Positions 1-14,123 of a stretch of DNA of 64,000 nucleotides are shown one piece after another. Under the pieces are notes generated by a model that had not been told where the DNA came from, did no database searches, and saw only the letters and a program-made list of their open reading frames with translations. The first letter of the stretch is position 1, and each line of letters starts with the position of its first letter. The position numbers were made by a program, and so were the translations under genes. The stretch is from positions 99,963,743 to 100,027,742 of the forward strand of contig CM056377.1 in NCBI GenBank assembly GCA_029718625.1, written 5' to 3'. The stretch comes from Synaphobranchus kaupii. Lineage: Eukaryota > Chordata > Actinopteri > Anguilliformes > Synaphobranchidae.

Positions 1-231
1 CTGCTTTTTAATTAGCATGCCCTGCAGAATTTGTTCCGCTCTCTAACCCATAATAAATGAATAATGAATGATAGAAAAACGGTTTACTTTTAACCAATCT
101 GATTATGCGGCATCAATTTGTGTACTCTAGCTGACAGCTGTGTAATTAAATAAGGATGGGAAAGGCCCAAGTGCAAAGCAAGCTACCAATGACAGAAAGG
201 CGCTGGAATTTTCTTAACGCTTCCATCTTAA

Positions 232-662
232 AGGTTGTATCAGCGATTTTGGGTGATGTCACTTCTGAAGCGAAATCCCAAACAAACAGAGCCAGCTCCA
301 GCTCAGAGCCAATTATGTTATGTTTTAAAAAATAGTGTTCAAGCATCCAGAATTATAACCACGTTAATAACGTTTGTAAGAAACCAAACCGTTTGTAAAT
401 CCGTCAAGATTTCAGCGAGATAAGAGTATTAGCGTATTAGTATCACCCACCCCTTGTCGGTGATTGGTTGGAATACTGTTTATTTTGGTTTTGAGTGGTT
501 GGTAGTACCATTTGTTTTTGTGTACGATCTCGGAGCATAGGCTGCCTACAGAGACGCGGTTTTTTGACGGCCTGCTTATGGGGCGGGCAGCTAGCGGATC
601 GTGAGGAAAAATCAGATGAATGTGATCATTTATGTTTCGACCCAAAATCGCTGATACAACCT
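232..662. mobile_element. TTAA-flanked MITE, 431 bp
   Basis: The element begins AGGTTGTATCAGCGA and ends with its exact reverse complement, a perfect terminal inverted repeat of 23 bp. It is flanked on both sides by TTAA (228-231 and 663-666), the target duplication of piggyBac and Kolobok transposons. It has no transposase frame and is therefore non-autonomous. A longer 12-base match, TTAACGCTTCCA, also occurs at 214-225 and 663-674, so the left target site looks partly duplicated. It is one of four TTAA-flanked elements with AGG...CCT ends in this window. Confidence 0.8.
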
Positions 663-3600
663 TTAACGCTTCCAACTTCCGTCGTCATTTTTGCACCAGG
701 TGAAAACTCAACTAAACTCAAATAAATCACAAAAGTGAGTTTAAAAAGCACAATTATACTCACTCACCATTTTAGATTTCCTCCGCTGTCTTTGGAACGG
801 AGAAAGTGCAGCAAAAATGACCGTCGCTCTTGACTTTTCAAACAAAATAAAATTAAACTAACACTGTTCAAAAAAGCTCGCCTCGCCTGGTGTGTTTTGG
901 GAGTTTGCCTGCTGAAAGATTCCTTCGTGAGGCTTAAAACAAGAGATGATTTCCTTCAGTGTTTATGAATGCCGCTCCCCTCTGAATCCTCCCAAGGGTG
1001 TCGTATTCATCTCGCATGGCTGTAATGGCCCCCTAATGCTGACGCACAGATATTAGTTCAGTCAGATTAAGAGACCATTTACTGTCCTGGTTTCCTCCAA
1101 CTTGAACGACATCAATTTGTCACTGTCATAATGGTTTCTCTCTCTTAAAGATCTCTACCCACGTGCTAAGTGCACTCACATGCTCAAACACTCATTACTG
1201 GGACCTCACACCACTAAACATAGGAATCTCACCCTTGACCCATGGCGGTTCAACACAAAAATAAAAACCCAAGAATGAATCATAACACACAAAAAAATGT
1301 TAAATGAGATATCTTGCCAGCAAGAAAAAAAATAACCGAAGCTGGTTGCTGATTGGATTTCACGTAAACACAAAGTCATAGTTCAAAGCAATGTTTCGGT
1401 CTGTCAGTTAGCTCAATTTATGCTAACTGGTTTAAAAAAGTTGTTTTAAAAAAAAATACATTTTAAAAGAAAATATGTACTTAATAAAATTTAGAATCAA
1501 AGTTTTCTAATACTCATATGGTCATATTAGTGCAAAAATAGGGGCTGACAGATTCTGATTATAACCCAACCATGGTAAACATTTTCTCACCTTTCTCAAA
1601 TTTACATCTCTGCACGTGGCAATTAATTCTTGTTGCTCCTGCAATATGCTTGTATCATCTTATTTAACATTAGCATCTGCCAAATAAATACAATAATGTG
1701 TATGACGATTTTTAAAACTTTTCACTTGAGAAAACCATGAATATAACATTGCATTCCTAGCTTTTTATTTTGTTCTTTGACTGGCTACACCCTTGTGGTG
1801 TAATGAGCAAACAGACTTAATGCTTTAGGAATGGGTGAGGAGTGTAACTGAGCAGCCTGGAAGAGCTCGGTTTCCACCCTGACTCCTAGCATCGAATGTA
1901 ACACGTAGACATTTGCTGAAGCCATTGACCAAAGTTCTGGAGAATCTGCAGTCCATCTTAGTGCCGAGCATACGAATCACACGGCCTTTGAGGAAGTCAG
2001 TGCACTGGTCGGCAGGCAACAAACCCGCCTGACAAAAATAAAGTATGCAGTTCTATGGGGCGAAGGATATGAGAGTACAGGACTACACAGCCTGTTTGCA
2101 CGTAAAGCTGCATTCATGCAGTGCACAGAAAGTGCCACGTCACCATATGGCTCCGCAAGCTAACCAAAATGCAAAAAGGAACCATTGTCTGTGAAAATGC
2201 AAGGTCTGAAAGGGATGAGTATGTAGTGATGCCCACAAACTGGGGCGGCAAGTGTCCAAGACAAGTGGAGCTCGGGGATCAGCTTAACCGCAATCATTTC
2301 AGACAGACTCCAACGCAGCTGCTTCGAATGTAGAAAAATACTTGCTCCTCTTATTTAAAAAAAATATATTTTAGTAAGCTAACACAAGAAATACATTCCT
2401 AAGGACCTTGTGAAATTGCAAACTCCAGCGCAGGGTGTCACCCACACACTGCACGTGAGGGCACGCTCATGGTTCAAGTTAGACTCCGACCTGCGTTTCA
2501 TTAACACAACGGTAATAACGTGTGTTTTGAAAACATCTCCAAAGTCCAGTGTTATGAAAAAAAAGGCCATACGAGCAGAGAAACGTAATAAAGTTATTAT
2601 GACTCGAATCCGAGAGCCGTTGTAGCGCGATCATGTGCAGCCCACATGTAGTGTGTTTATCACGGAATGCTGTGACAGTTTCACTTACACAATAAACCGT
2701 TCCGTTTGAATGGCTGCCATGGAGGCTCAGGGAAAGGGGGACCAAAGACAGTGGGGTGCTCAAATCGAAATCAATGCTTACACCCGGCACAGCTTTTAGT
2801 AATACAAAACAAAGGGCAACTGCAGATGAAGCTTTTTTTCCCCCTCAGTGTTCTCTTGTTGCCGTTACATCATATTACAGAGCCCCGAGAGACGTTAAAT
2901 GTGTGCATGGCCTTTGCGGGATTCCACGGCGGCATTTGACGAGCGGGAAAATCTTTGGCCAAGAGATCACGTCAACGTGGCAGGGAAACGAAAGGGTCAG
3001 AAGGTAGTGGACGGTGAGGAGAGGGCCCTACGCTTCGGACGAGCCCGGGAGAAGAAGCGCGCTGCACGGATGACGGGTCTGTCAGCTGACAGGGCCTGGA
3101 TAAAGAAACAGGGAAATGAGACCTCCTCCATGCGCATGGCGGCCTCGCTCTGGGCGCAGATGTGAGCAGCTGGAGCCGGGCTGAGGCCGCTGCAAACGCT
3201 GCCGCCCGCCCACTGCCTGGTGCGCTTTTGTTTGTGCGCGAGCCTGCCTTTGTTCATTCTGGAACAGTTTACTGTAAAAGACAACCACACTTCCCTTTTA
3301 TTTCATGGTCTCCTTTTGCCGTGTCATTCCTCTCTCCCGTGTCGGGTAAGCACACACAATTGGCTGTATCCTGTCGACCTCACAGTGCCTTTTTTTTTTT
3401 TTTTTTACCAGAAACAATGCCTCAAGTTAAATTGTTTTATTTACTGAAGGATTAACATGTTTTTTTATGGAGTAAACCGTTAAGATGACATTCTAATCAG
3501 CTGGCTGTGTCTCAGGCTGCTTTGCTATTTGTCACAGAACACAACCTTGGCCTGTCCCATCTTCTCTTGGATCGAAAGCTTTTTTCAATACGTAACAATT

Positions 3601-6600
3601 ACGACTGTCATTCGCTTTTATACAAACAACATACCAATACAATTAAGGGGAATATAAAATGAGATGATGAACAAATATTTTCTGTTTGTTTCATTGAGAA
3701 TGCTCTGCATGGTGACTGAATACTAACTACAAACAAACTCCAGTATCTCATGGCTATTTTGCTGAATATAACCTGAAAAGGCATGTATTAATTTCTTGAA
3801 GATGTTATGCTGTTCTCTATTCTGTATTTCACAATTCACGGTAAGGGGTCAACTTACTAAGATCCCAAATAAGGGGTGTTATTTTGCCTGCACAACCAAA
3901 GTATTTGCACATGTTATCATTTCGGTCTATGCGGGTGATCAACAAAGAGGCATGATGTCAATAAAACCAGCCGCAAACAGCCATATTTAAATGAGATTTT
4001 GCGTGTTTGGAATGGTTAGGCATAGCCTACTGTTACACTAAACTAGCTGGTGGTTTACTACAAACTGTTTCACTGGATGTCTTTTAGTTTCTGCCAGGAG
4101 TAAGACGTTTGTCAGGACTGAAATGATCCTAACTATACTTACACTATACTACTTGCACTGTTAGTGTCACGTAAAATCACATTTTTGGGTTTTATTTTGA
4201 TAGCTTTTATTTGCTTTGTTATGCACCGTTTGTTATAACAGACGTTATATTGTGTGGTTGATTCAAATAATAGTTACTCTTGTTTTCTGTAACATGACTT
4301 GCTTCATGATTAAAAATGTATTCATTCTTACGGTTCATAATGTATGCATCTACAAATTCTCTTTTTGCATATTTTGAGCGTTAGCTAGAATGGGCCAGTT
4401 AATTAGCCACCCATTGTTACGCAATCATTCATAACGTTCAGTTATGTACATTTCAAATACACCCGTACGTGTCTTGTTACAATGACAGCCGTCATCTTAT
4501 CGATTGCGTCTTTTAATACCGGCTTCCCATTCATACCAAAATGCACATGCAATTACCTTTCCTAAACTTGCTTTTGGGCCCAGTAAATCATATTACACAT
4601 GCTAAAGTAATCTATTTGCATAACCTCCTCCCGGTATTTCACGAAGTAACATAGGGATGCCCAATTTTGCATATTCATTCAGGCTAACCCGCAAAAATGA
4701 AAAATGGATGTATCTTTCAATTAACACATGCAGTCCTCTTTGCACCTCATTAGTTGATCACCTCGGATGATTTTTTGCAGTATTTTGTACGAGCAAACCT
4801 TTAGTAAATCGACCCCTAAGTGGTTAGTTTTCAAAGTGTAGGCTAATATTAACATTCTCTCACCCTGGACTACTCAAAGGACCAGCAACATTGAAGCCAA
4901 TACTAAAAATATAATGATTAGTTTCCACATTGTTGAACTCAAAATTAACCATTTGCGTCCAGATCTTTTGCGCTCGTCTAAGTTGCTTTGACATTCCAGT
5001 CACTGCTTTCATAAATGGAAAGTTAAAATTACTGAACATTGTGTGGGGTCAGCCAGTCTCAGACATTTAAAATTGTGTAAAGGCTTCCATCCCATTTCGT
5101 AAAAAAGAAAAACTGGAAATTTTTAAGAAAAAGACTAGTCAAACACATTGAACTTGGCATAATTTAATTCATGATCAAGAGAAAGAACAGCTTATGGAAA
5201 CCCTGTTATAACCTGGAACCAGTTCACAGCCGCGTAATCTGCTCAGAACTTATTCTTATATCATTTTATCTATAAAATGGTTGTGTTACACAAAGGTGAC
5301 CTCATTTATTACACAGCAGTTAGAAACAGTCACTGTTTTGTGGTAAACAATCTGCTGGAAGAATGCCTCAGACCAATCATAACAGAATGAAGCTCCAAGA
5401 ACCCCAAAGTGGATCCACTGGGCACCAATAACTATACAAGACATTTTTCAACACAGTAGGCTACTTTGATTGGTTGCACATGGTAGCTCCACCCACTGTA
5501 GGGTTTATCTGACCTACAAATAGGTCTCAGGGAGCTCACTCTGTTAGATGACTGGAATGATTGATTTATCTTCTGTATGCCTTGCCTGGCACACTCCTCT
5601 GTCCTGAACGGATTAAACACATTCAAGGATCTGGTGGCTCAATGAGAATGAAGCTCTGCATCTGGAACAATAACATACCAAATGTATGCCCGTCTGGCAT
5701 CAACGAGGTCTTAGCTCATGTCTGGAAAAGAGGGTTAAGAAAATCAGGCTAAGGGACGGTGAATAACGGGCCACCCTTGCAGGATATGCGCTTGTTTCAG
5801 CTGAGTGATTCTCAAAGGCCACTTTACTGAAAACAATGTCTTCATTCCTTTTGCGTGGACTCACATTAGACACTCTGCCAACTATTCTGCGGTTTAATAC
5901 GAGTATCGTAGTTTCTGGGCTCCTTTTCTGTATTTTCTTACTCCACAAATTAATTAAAATTAATATTGCTTTCCAAGCGCGGAAACAAAAGGCCTTCTAA
6001 AAAGTTTTTTTTTTTTTTAGGGAAAGGAAGCTGGTTCAGGGCAATATGCGCCGTCTTGTTCCAACAGAATCTCACTTGTCAGTACATCTGTGAGTATCTG
6101 AGGCTCAGATGAGCCTCGTCAAAAACCGAGTGCCCAACATTCCATCTTATATTAATAATCCACACAAGCAGCATTAACCCAGTGGGGAACGTGACAAGGG
6201 CCCTTCTTAATATTTTTTCTGGCAAATTAAAATCTGGAAATGTCTGGAGTATTTCCGTGCTGGTTTATGCGAAGGAGGACGGAGGAGGGGAAAACAAGAG
6301 AGGTAGAGACAGATAGAGTGAGAGCGGGAGATAAAGATAGAGTCGGAAAGACAATGTTCCCTTCATATAATCAACTGCCTGCTTTATACCACATCTGAAA
6401 AAAATGCTGACCTATATACGCAAAGCCTTCTCCTCCGCCTGCCTTCAGCTCATCTGTAAACAAAATGAACTCAACCGAAAGGCACAGAGAGATGAAGGAA
6501 CAGATAAGGCTGTATTTTACACTGCAGTTATCTGGTCCCGACCCTGTCTGCAAGTCATCATTTCACTGCGTCGCATTTATCAGGCTGACACACACTGAAA

Positions 6601-7228
6601 ACCCCTGACCTGGCTGCCTATCAGTACACCAAAGACTCCTTTGTCCCTCTGAAAACGCCGGTTGCATCGCAAGGCTTCTACCTAATCAGGCCCGGCCCCT
6701 CGGTGCGCGGGGAGAGGGGATACAATGCAGCCGTCCTGTGCCCAACAGAGGAGGAAGAGAGTTCAGAAGGTCCCCTAATGAAAACCAGGTCTCCCAACCA
6801 TGGAATTTTAAGATCCTGGGCTATTTTCCTCTCGTTGCATCTCCAAGTGTCCCCTTCAAGAGACATTTGGTTGCACATGGCATCCAAATGTAAAATGTTT
6901 CGCCGACCCTCTGGGTAGGAGAACGCATAGATCAAAAATGGAAATCAAGGCTGTAGAAACATTCCTTTCTTTACTAATTTTTCAAAACCTCAAGAGACAA
7001 TAACTGTTTTGGTTCGGTTCCAACTACGGTTGTCTGAAAATGTATCCAACTCTGAATGTTTACTGGAAAAACAAGATGTATTCTGAGAATACTTAAATTT
7101 GGATTGGTTGTGAAACACTGACATCTGGCCTCTCACAAAGGCAGAGTGTTACAGTATTGCGTGTTGTTGTCTGAGAACTTGTGGGGACATGCATCAGCAC
7201 CGATGAAATAGAATGCTATAGCCGGAGA

Positions 7229-8320
7229 CAATTAAGAGCAAACAGAATACCTGCTAACAAATTATTCAGACAATTAAGAGCAAACAGAATACCTGCTAAC
7301 AAATTATTCAGACAATTAAGAGCAAACAGAATACCTGCTAACAAATTATTCAGACAATTAAGAGCAAACAGAATACCTGCTAACAAATTATTCAGACAAT
7401 TAAGAGCAAACAGAATACCTGCTAACAAATTATTCAGACAATTAAGAGCAAACAGAATACCTGCTAACAAATTATTCAGACAATTAAGAGCAAACAGAAT
7501 ACCTGCTAACAGATTATTCAGACAATTAAGAGCAAACAGAATACCTGCTAACAAATTATTCAGACAATTAAGAGCAAACAGAATACCTGCTAACAAATTA
7601 TTCAGACAATTAAGAGCAAACAGAATACCTGCTAACAAATTATTCAGACAATTAAGAGCAAACAGAATACCTGCTAACAAATTATTCAGACAATTAAGAG
7701 CAAACAGAATACCTGCTAACAGATTATTCAGACAATTAAGAGCAAACAAAATACCTGCTAACAGATTATTAAGACAATTAAGAGCAAACGGAATACCTGC
7801 TAACAGATTATTAAGACAATTAAGAGCAAACAGAATACCTGCTAACAGATTATACAGCCAATTAAGAGCAAACAAAATACCTGCTAACAGATTATACAGC
7901 CAATTAAGAGCAAACAGAATACCTGCTAATGGATTATACAGCCAATTAAGAGCAAACAGAATACCTGCTAACAGATTATACAGCCAATTAAGAGCAAACA
8001 AAATACCTGCTAATGGATTATACAGCCAATTAAGAGCAAACAGAATACCTGCTAATGGATTATTAAGACAATTAAGAGCAAACAGAATACCTGCTAACAG
8101 ATTATTAAGACAATTAAGAGCAAACAGAATACCTGCTAACAGATTATACAGCCAATTAAGAGCAAATAAAATACCTGCTAACAGATTATACAGCCAATTA
8201 AGAGCAAACAGAATACCTGCTAATGGATTATACAGCCAATTAAGAGCAAACAGAATACCTGCTAACAGATTATACAGCCAATTAAGAGCAAACAAAATAC
8301 CTGCTCACAGATTATACAGA
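7229..8320. repeat. 42-bp minisatellite, 26 copies
   Basis: Twenty-six tandem units of exactly 42 bp run without any indel. The unit starts CAATTAAGAGCAAACAGAAT. Units 1-12 are nearly identical. Later units diverge by point changes, mainly in the last 12 bases (TTATTCAGA, TTATTAAGA or TTATACAGC forms). Units 15-18 and 22-25 carry the same order of variants, so a block of seven units (294 bp) appears duplicated. The variant pattern of units 3-7 is repeated in 8-12, suggesting another five-unit duplication. Because 42 is divisible by three, both strands stay open (14-residue period QLRANRIPANKLFR on plus). This is most simply a non-coding intronic satellite. Confidence 0.97.
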
Positions 8321-11300
8321 CAATTAATACGCTTGTTAATCATGTAGTTAATCATGTGTTAATCATGAGAAACTAATTAATGTTGATTGAATAAATGAAT
8401 GTTACACACCCCTCATAGATGCATCATCACCATAGACATCTCTCTGCTACATTTGGTGACGATGAAGAGAAATGTGGTATTAGACTGAATCTTTCACTGA
8501 CACTATAGTTGGTGAAATGCAGATCCAACATAACAGTCAAACTAGTGTAGATGACCTGCAAAACATGTTTTGTAAAGCCATGTCGTTAAATATTTCATAC
8601 ATGTTGACAGCATCCGCTCCTTCAGCTTGCTTCTGACACATTTATTGGTCATTGTCTCTAGATCCTATACGCATTGTAAGAGCTCTTGTTCGATGACCAG
8701 GTCCAACCATGTCCCATATGGAAAACCCTACTATTGTTTATATATGTGCGTAACCTCATATTTTCACTAAACTTGCATAAACCTGGCAGAAAATCAGTAT
8801 TCACTCACATGATATCCTACATTTCTCAGTATGACCTAGAAATGCATGACTCTTTAAATTAATTCACCAGCCATTGGGCTTGAAAACATTGTGGTTCCAT
8901 GCATTCCCAAGTCAATCTTAAAATATATGGCAAAACATGCTTGCTTCCTGCAAATTTTTTAAATAACTCTAAATCAGAAACATTTTAAAAAACAAGCAAT
9001 GAAATGAGATCACTAATAATCTGATGATTTGACGATTTTTGGGATCACAGGTGTGCTTTATTCTGTTGTTTGAGTAAATAATGTTGGAGACAGCCTTCTT
9101 TTCTTTAATATTTTAGTCAATGCATTCACTTGTCTTAGAAAGTAAGCCTAAATATATCAGAGGAGTCATTTCCCTAAGGCCTTTGGTAATTGCTTCAAGG
9201 TTAGTCCAGACATCGTGACCAGGAGGCACATTCAGGAAGTACTACAGGAAATACTTCATATTCTCTGCTGCCAAGTCCCCACTGAAGGTGCAAACAATGC
9301 AATCTGTTCTACTGATAGATCTCGAGCCTAGCATGGAGACAGGACCGGCTTTTGAGACCGTTGTGAAAATAATGGAGAGCTTTTGAGATACAGACCTGAA
9401 TGATTCTGTCCTTATCGCATCGCTTCCTTTGTCTTGAGAAAATTACACCCAGATTAGATAAGGAGAAAACTACCGGCCGACTCTCTGCCAGTCAGCTCAT
9501 TATTCTGCATTGGAAACAGTTGTGTGAAGGACTAAAGGGAAGTTTGACTCGCAAGCGTTATAGGATAAAACAACAGTACTGAAAACATATAGGTCATACC
9601 TTATTAAAGACATCTGGCTTAAACCAAGGAAAGACGGGTAGAGAAACAAAGTCAACTACAAAGCACAGCCCAAGTCCAATCCTCAATAAAGACTAATCTT
9701 AGACCATCATTTCCTCAAAGAATAAAACGGCCTTGTGAGGAGAGCAGCGTACGCACATTAGGTCAAACGTTAGGTAACTCCTTGGTCTCTCCAGCGAGAG
9801 GGGGGCAAACGTGCGTTTCGTACCGCGATCGTGGGAGTATCGGGGCAGTCACAGTGGGAACATTGAGAGTAAAAACAGGAGCTTTTGGAAGGGAGGGGAA
9901 AGAGAAAAGGAGAGAGAAAGGCCCGCAGGGCTCTGTCTGGCCTGGCAGTGGGAGTCCAGGGCTGTGAGGCCGTTCTCTTCCCCCAGGCTATTCACTACAC
10001 TGCTGGCCACCACAGGCCACTCTCCCCTCTCCACATTTCTCAATTATTGTTACTTGGATTAGCCCAGCGGGAAGCCGGCATTCCTTCAATGAACCTTTTT
10101 GTTTGACATTCAAACTGCTTCCAGCATCTGCCCTGGCCAGCATGGACTGTTCCAAATCTGGTTAGACACTCAAACCAGACGAAATGCAGCCTCTGTCAGA
10201 TCCACTAAAGCTCCGCTAATTTAACACTGCGGTGGCAGGCAGACGAGGTGCGCTGGGGAAATGGAGGGGTGAAATGGGGGAAAAAAGTGGGCGAGGGGAA
10301 AACGAATGAAAAACAAAAAGGGAGAGTAACGGACAGGTAGATGAGAGAGAGGGAGAGAAGGAGCCGTCCAGCCCCGGTACCACTTAGACACACGTTGTCG
10401 ACACGTGGGCCTAAAGGGAAATCAATGAATCGAACGACCAAACAGCCCACAGCTCCCCGCGGCAGCATCCTCACTCCGAACCAGTAACCGCACATTCCCC
10501 AAAGCCCCGGAGGCCGGCCGGCCAGACGCACCGCCTGGATGAAAACTACCTAACACAGGGAAAAGTCTGAGATTTTTATCAGATCTGCCAGAGTGTAAAG
10601 TCAGGTTCAGAGCAGGCTCTCTCTCTCACATAGGGAGAGAAGCACTCTCACTCACTCGAGTCTCTAGGGTTTCTGCTCCTGTAACTGTATAATACAGGAT
10701 GTGGAGCTGGAAAAAAAAAAAAAGGTCTGAAATTCTTCGGCGATTCCAGAGAGGGTTCCCTCCAAATCTGCGAGGCAAGGGATATTCATAGCATTTGGTT
10801 GTAATAGCCCCCCAAAACCTCACAATATTGTTTCATTCACTGAGCAGAGCACAATGTTTTTGCAATGGCTGAAAGACAGACTTCCCAAGAGTGCGCCAGG
10901 TAGAACCGTTCCCGAAGCACTGCGATACAACACAGCGGACCATGTGACACATGTCAAGAATGAGTTGCTACAGGGCCCTACTCAACTTCATAAAGCCATA
11001 TGCTACATTCTGAGTAAATATTTCAGTAGGATTTAAATATTCTACTTTAACAGAAGCAGCAACACACACAGATATAGGTATGCGCACGGGGAGACTTTCA
11101 AGTATTTAATATTCTGTACAGATAGGCATTCACCAAGGCATTACCAAGACGCCGTCCAAACTGCACGAGACAGAAAATCAGGACTTGGATTTACAAACAA
11201 AGGCCAATTTGAGAATGGGATGAAGGAAGGAAAATGTCATGCCGTGGCCAAGACTGCAGGTAATTCCCTACGATCTGTCTTTACAAACATCCAACCTGGC

Positions 11301-12424
11301 TCAGTCTGAGGACTCCCCAGGTTTCTCAAATGCAATTTAGTCCCCACAAAAGCAATTCAGTCTACTGACCCCTGTAGTCCCTTGATGCTGGGTGGAGATA
11401 AGTAGTTTATTAGCACCTCAATTTCACTGGGAGCCCTTTTTATTTTCTCCTGTTTAAACCCCGCTGTCCTGAAGCCTGGGTATTGTGTGGCCGCCGCAAA
11501 CCAGGTTGCATATGGGCTAGGTTAATTAGCCCCGCAAGCTTATTCATACAGTGAAGTCAAAAGGTCCTCTGCCAGCCTAGTTAATGGCACCATAGTTTAC
11601 GCTGAAGGTCATTTTAATCAAGGGAACGCCAGGCGGACTAATCCGCAAGGCCATCAGCATAAACATGGGATGTCCTCGGCTTACAGTCGCCGAGTTACCT
11701 GTAGTCATGGAAAAGTAATTTCTGGGAGCCATTTCCGTGGAACTCCAGCGTTGTTTTCTCTCATAATTAGTTCACACTTCCACACACCCACTTCCGCCAT
11801 TATTATTTGTCATTCCTGCACAATAACTTGGTGGTCCACATGCAGCTTTACCAAAAAGGCATTCAAGCGATAGTTTTGTAAATTAGCGGTACAATAGGCA
11901 ATAAGTGCAAAGTTCAGAGTGAATGAAAATAGATCACTCCATTATTGAGGACGCCTTCTGGCACACTAAAAGCCGCTGTCCATATACATAAAGGTTTTTT
12001 TCTTCTAAACATTTCAGGGAAAATTCTAAACACGCATCAACATTTCTCAGCTCGGCCATTTTTTTTTAAAGCCTAAAACTTAACGTCAAAGCGGCGAGAC
12101 CTCTGCGTTCATACCGACCAGCGGGCCGAAGGATGAAATGGTCCAAATATGTGAACGCATAAAGCAGATAAAACACAGAGCACCACAGAGCATGGCATGT
12201 CATAATTTAACCTCTTGTGTCTGTGGCGTGTTTTCCAGACCTGGTTTGTTTTTCTTGGATGTTATTTCAGCGAGGGCACCAGGCTGGGACTATGAGTAAT
12301 GAGCTCCGGGCTCTCTCCCCTCATCTCCTGCTCCAGAACTGCCACCTTGGTCTCCACTCCGTCCGTCTCCTCCCGATACAGCCCACTGAGGAGGCCCTCC
12401 AACTGCATAAACATACTGTGCGCT

Positions 12425-12670
12425 ACACACACACACACACACACACACGTACACACGCATGCGTGGCGTACGCGCTCACAGGCATAGACGTTCATTTGCC
12501 TCATACCAATAGCCACGTGTTCATATACATCCACAAACACACGTACACGCACCAACCAAAGCACACAAAATCAAATGTATCTACACTCACATAAATGGAT
12601 TTAAACATTTACATAAATGCACATACAAAACCCCGCCCACATACTAACACATACTCTCTCTCTCACACGC

Positions 12671-12707
<37 letters not shown>

Positions 12708-12900
12708 CGCAAATGCAAACGCACACTCACAATCACACACCCATGCTCATAGACATGCCGGTCCAAATACATAAACACACCTCGTTACAAACACACGCAC
12801 GTACCATACACACAAACACACGCATCATAAGCAGCCACAGTCAAACAAGCCCACATATTCTAAATGCCCACACACATACAAACACCCATAACAGCTCTGA
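12425..12900. repeat. CA-rich microsatellite region
   Basis: Two pure AC runs lie at about 12425-12448 and 12667-12703. They are joined and followed by several hundred bases of degenerate CA-rich sequence (ACACGC, ACAAACAC variants). The open frames through this region (His/Thr-rich) are by-products of the dinucleotide repeat. Confidence 0.95.
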
Positions 12901-14073
12901 AACGATCGCTCATTAACAAAACACTAGTCTCTTCAGCATAATCCTACATGGGAACATTTCGTTACTCAATAATCAATGCTGGTCTTCATATCACTGATTG
13001 CTCTCCTTATCTCCTTAGTTTCAGCAGAATCTCATCGGCGCTACAATAAAGAGGCTTGCTGTGCCATTTTTAGGGTTTTCTTTATCACGTCTAATGTCCT
13101 GCTGTCCGATTTCTGTGATTGTGCAGCCTACGCCAGCGTGTGACCGCATGACAGACTCTCCTCAGCCCAGATCGCGCGTGCGTTCAAACGTCCTCGCGGC
13201 CGCGCTCTTATCTGACTCCTCCGAGCGCTTCATCTCAGTCCCGCCCCAGGGGCAGACGGGAGGCTTTGAAGTAGGCCGCGAGGGGGACTGGCCCGGTTTT
13301 ACGGCTCAGCCAAGGCCCCCTGGGCTGAGCGCTATCAGCCCCCTCGATCCTCGTGCCGCGACGGCCCGAGGACCCCGATCCCGGCGGCCCGCACAGGAAG
13401 GGGCCCTATCAGCTGAGGTCCGACTGGCTTTTGTTCTTCATAACCAGAGATGCAAATGTCAGCAATGGAGGTACTCGCTCGGAATACATTCCGGCCCTAT
13501 CTGCCGGCTGGGAGCAGCACACAAAGGCATCTTTGTGCCATTCACGGAAGACAAAAAAAAACAGCCGTCCCACCACAAGGCGGCCTTCTGAAATATTTGT
13601 CCAGAAACAGTTAGGGCTTGGAATAATGTTATTCTTGCTCCTGAAAACCCGCGTCGGCCTCACGGAGTCCACGAGAGGCATCCGTCCCCGCTCGCCCTGC
13701 TACTGCTCGCATTCCCGCTCGCTGCCAAGCACAATGATGCGTCGTATGGCGTTAAGCACACGCCAGTGCGTGTAATGCAATTGGAAGTATTCATGAAACG
13801 TGCTCGGGAACAGATCTTTGCTCTGTCTGGTTTCTGTCAGTGTGGGGCCATCGGCTTTGGTTCTGAACACGACAGGGAAGCCGGTGCCTTCGCTTCTGAT
13901 CTAAATTAATTTTACAAACTAAGAGGGGAGGGGTGGTGGTGGAGATCCCATCTGCGGTACCAGAGAGCTTCCCTGAGCCATAAACTCAGACACCATTTAA
14001 ACATGAAACGAGAAGAACAAATAATACGCGCAGCCGACTTTGGTGCGACTTTAAGCCCCGCCCTCGCAGTGAT

Positions 14074-14123
14074 TGACGGACGTCACCGGCGAGCTGGTGA
14101 CGATGACGCACCGTTACGTGACT
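14074..14123. promoter_or_regulatory. Cluster of CRE/ATF-like half-sites
   Basis: Within 50 bp there are TGACG at 14074, ACGTCA at 14080-14085, TGACG at 14098 and 14104, and TTACGTGA at 14114-14121. These resemble cAMP-response-element half-sites bound by CREB/ATF bZIP factors. The density inside a CpG-rich block supports a regulatory reading, but binding is not demonstrated. Confidence 0.35.

Noticed and set aside
7181..8347. 388-residue plus-strand and 359-residue minus-strand proteins
   Set aside because: Both frames are produced by the 42-bp satellite period. There is no recognised domain, no splice or promoter context, and the opposite strand is equally open.
12217..12916. His/Thr-rich open frames
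   Set aside because: They are translations of CA microsatellites.
13061..13775. Open frames of 140-176 residues in the CpG-rich block
   Set aside because: Long frames are expected by chance in GC-rich DNA. Composition is Arg/Pro-rich, several frames overlap, and no homology or splice signals are recognised.
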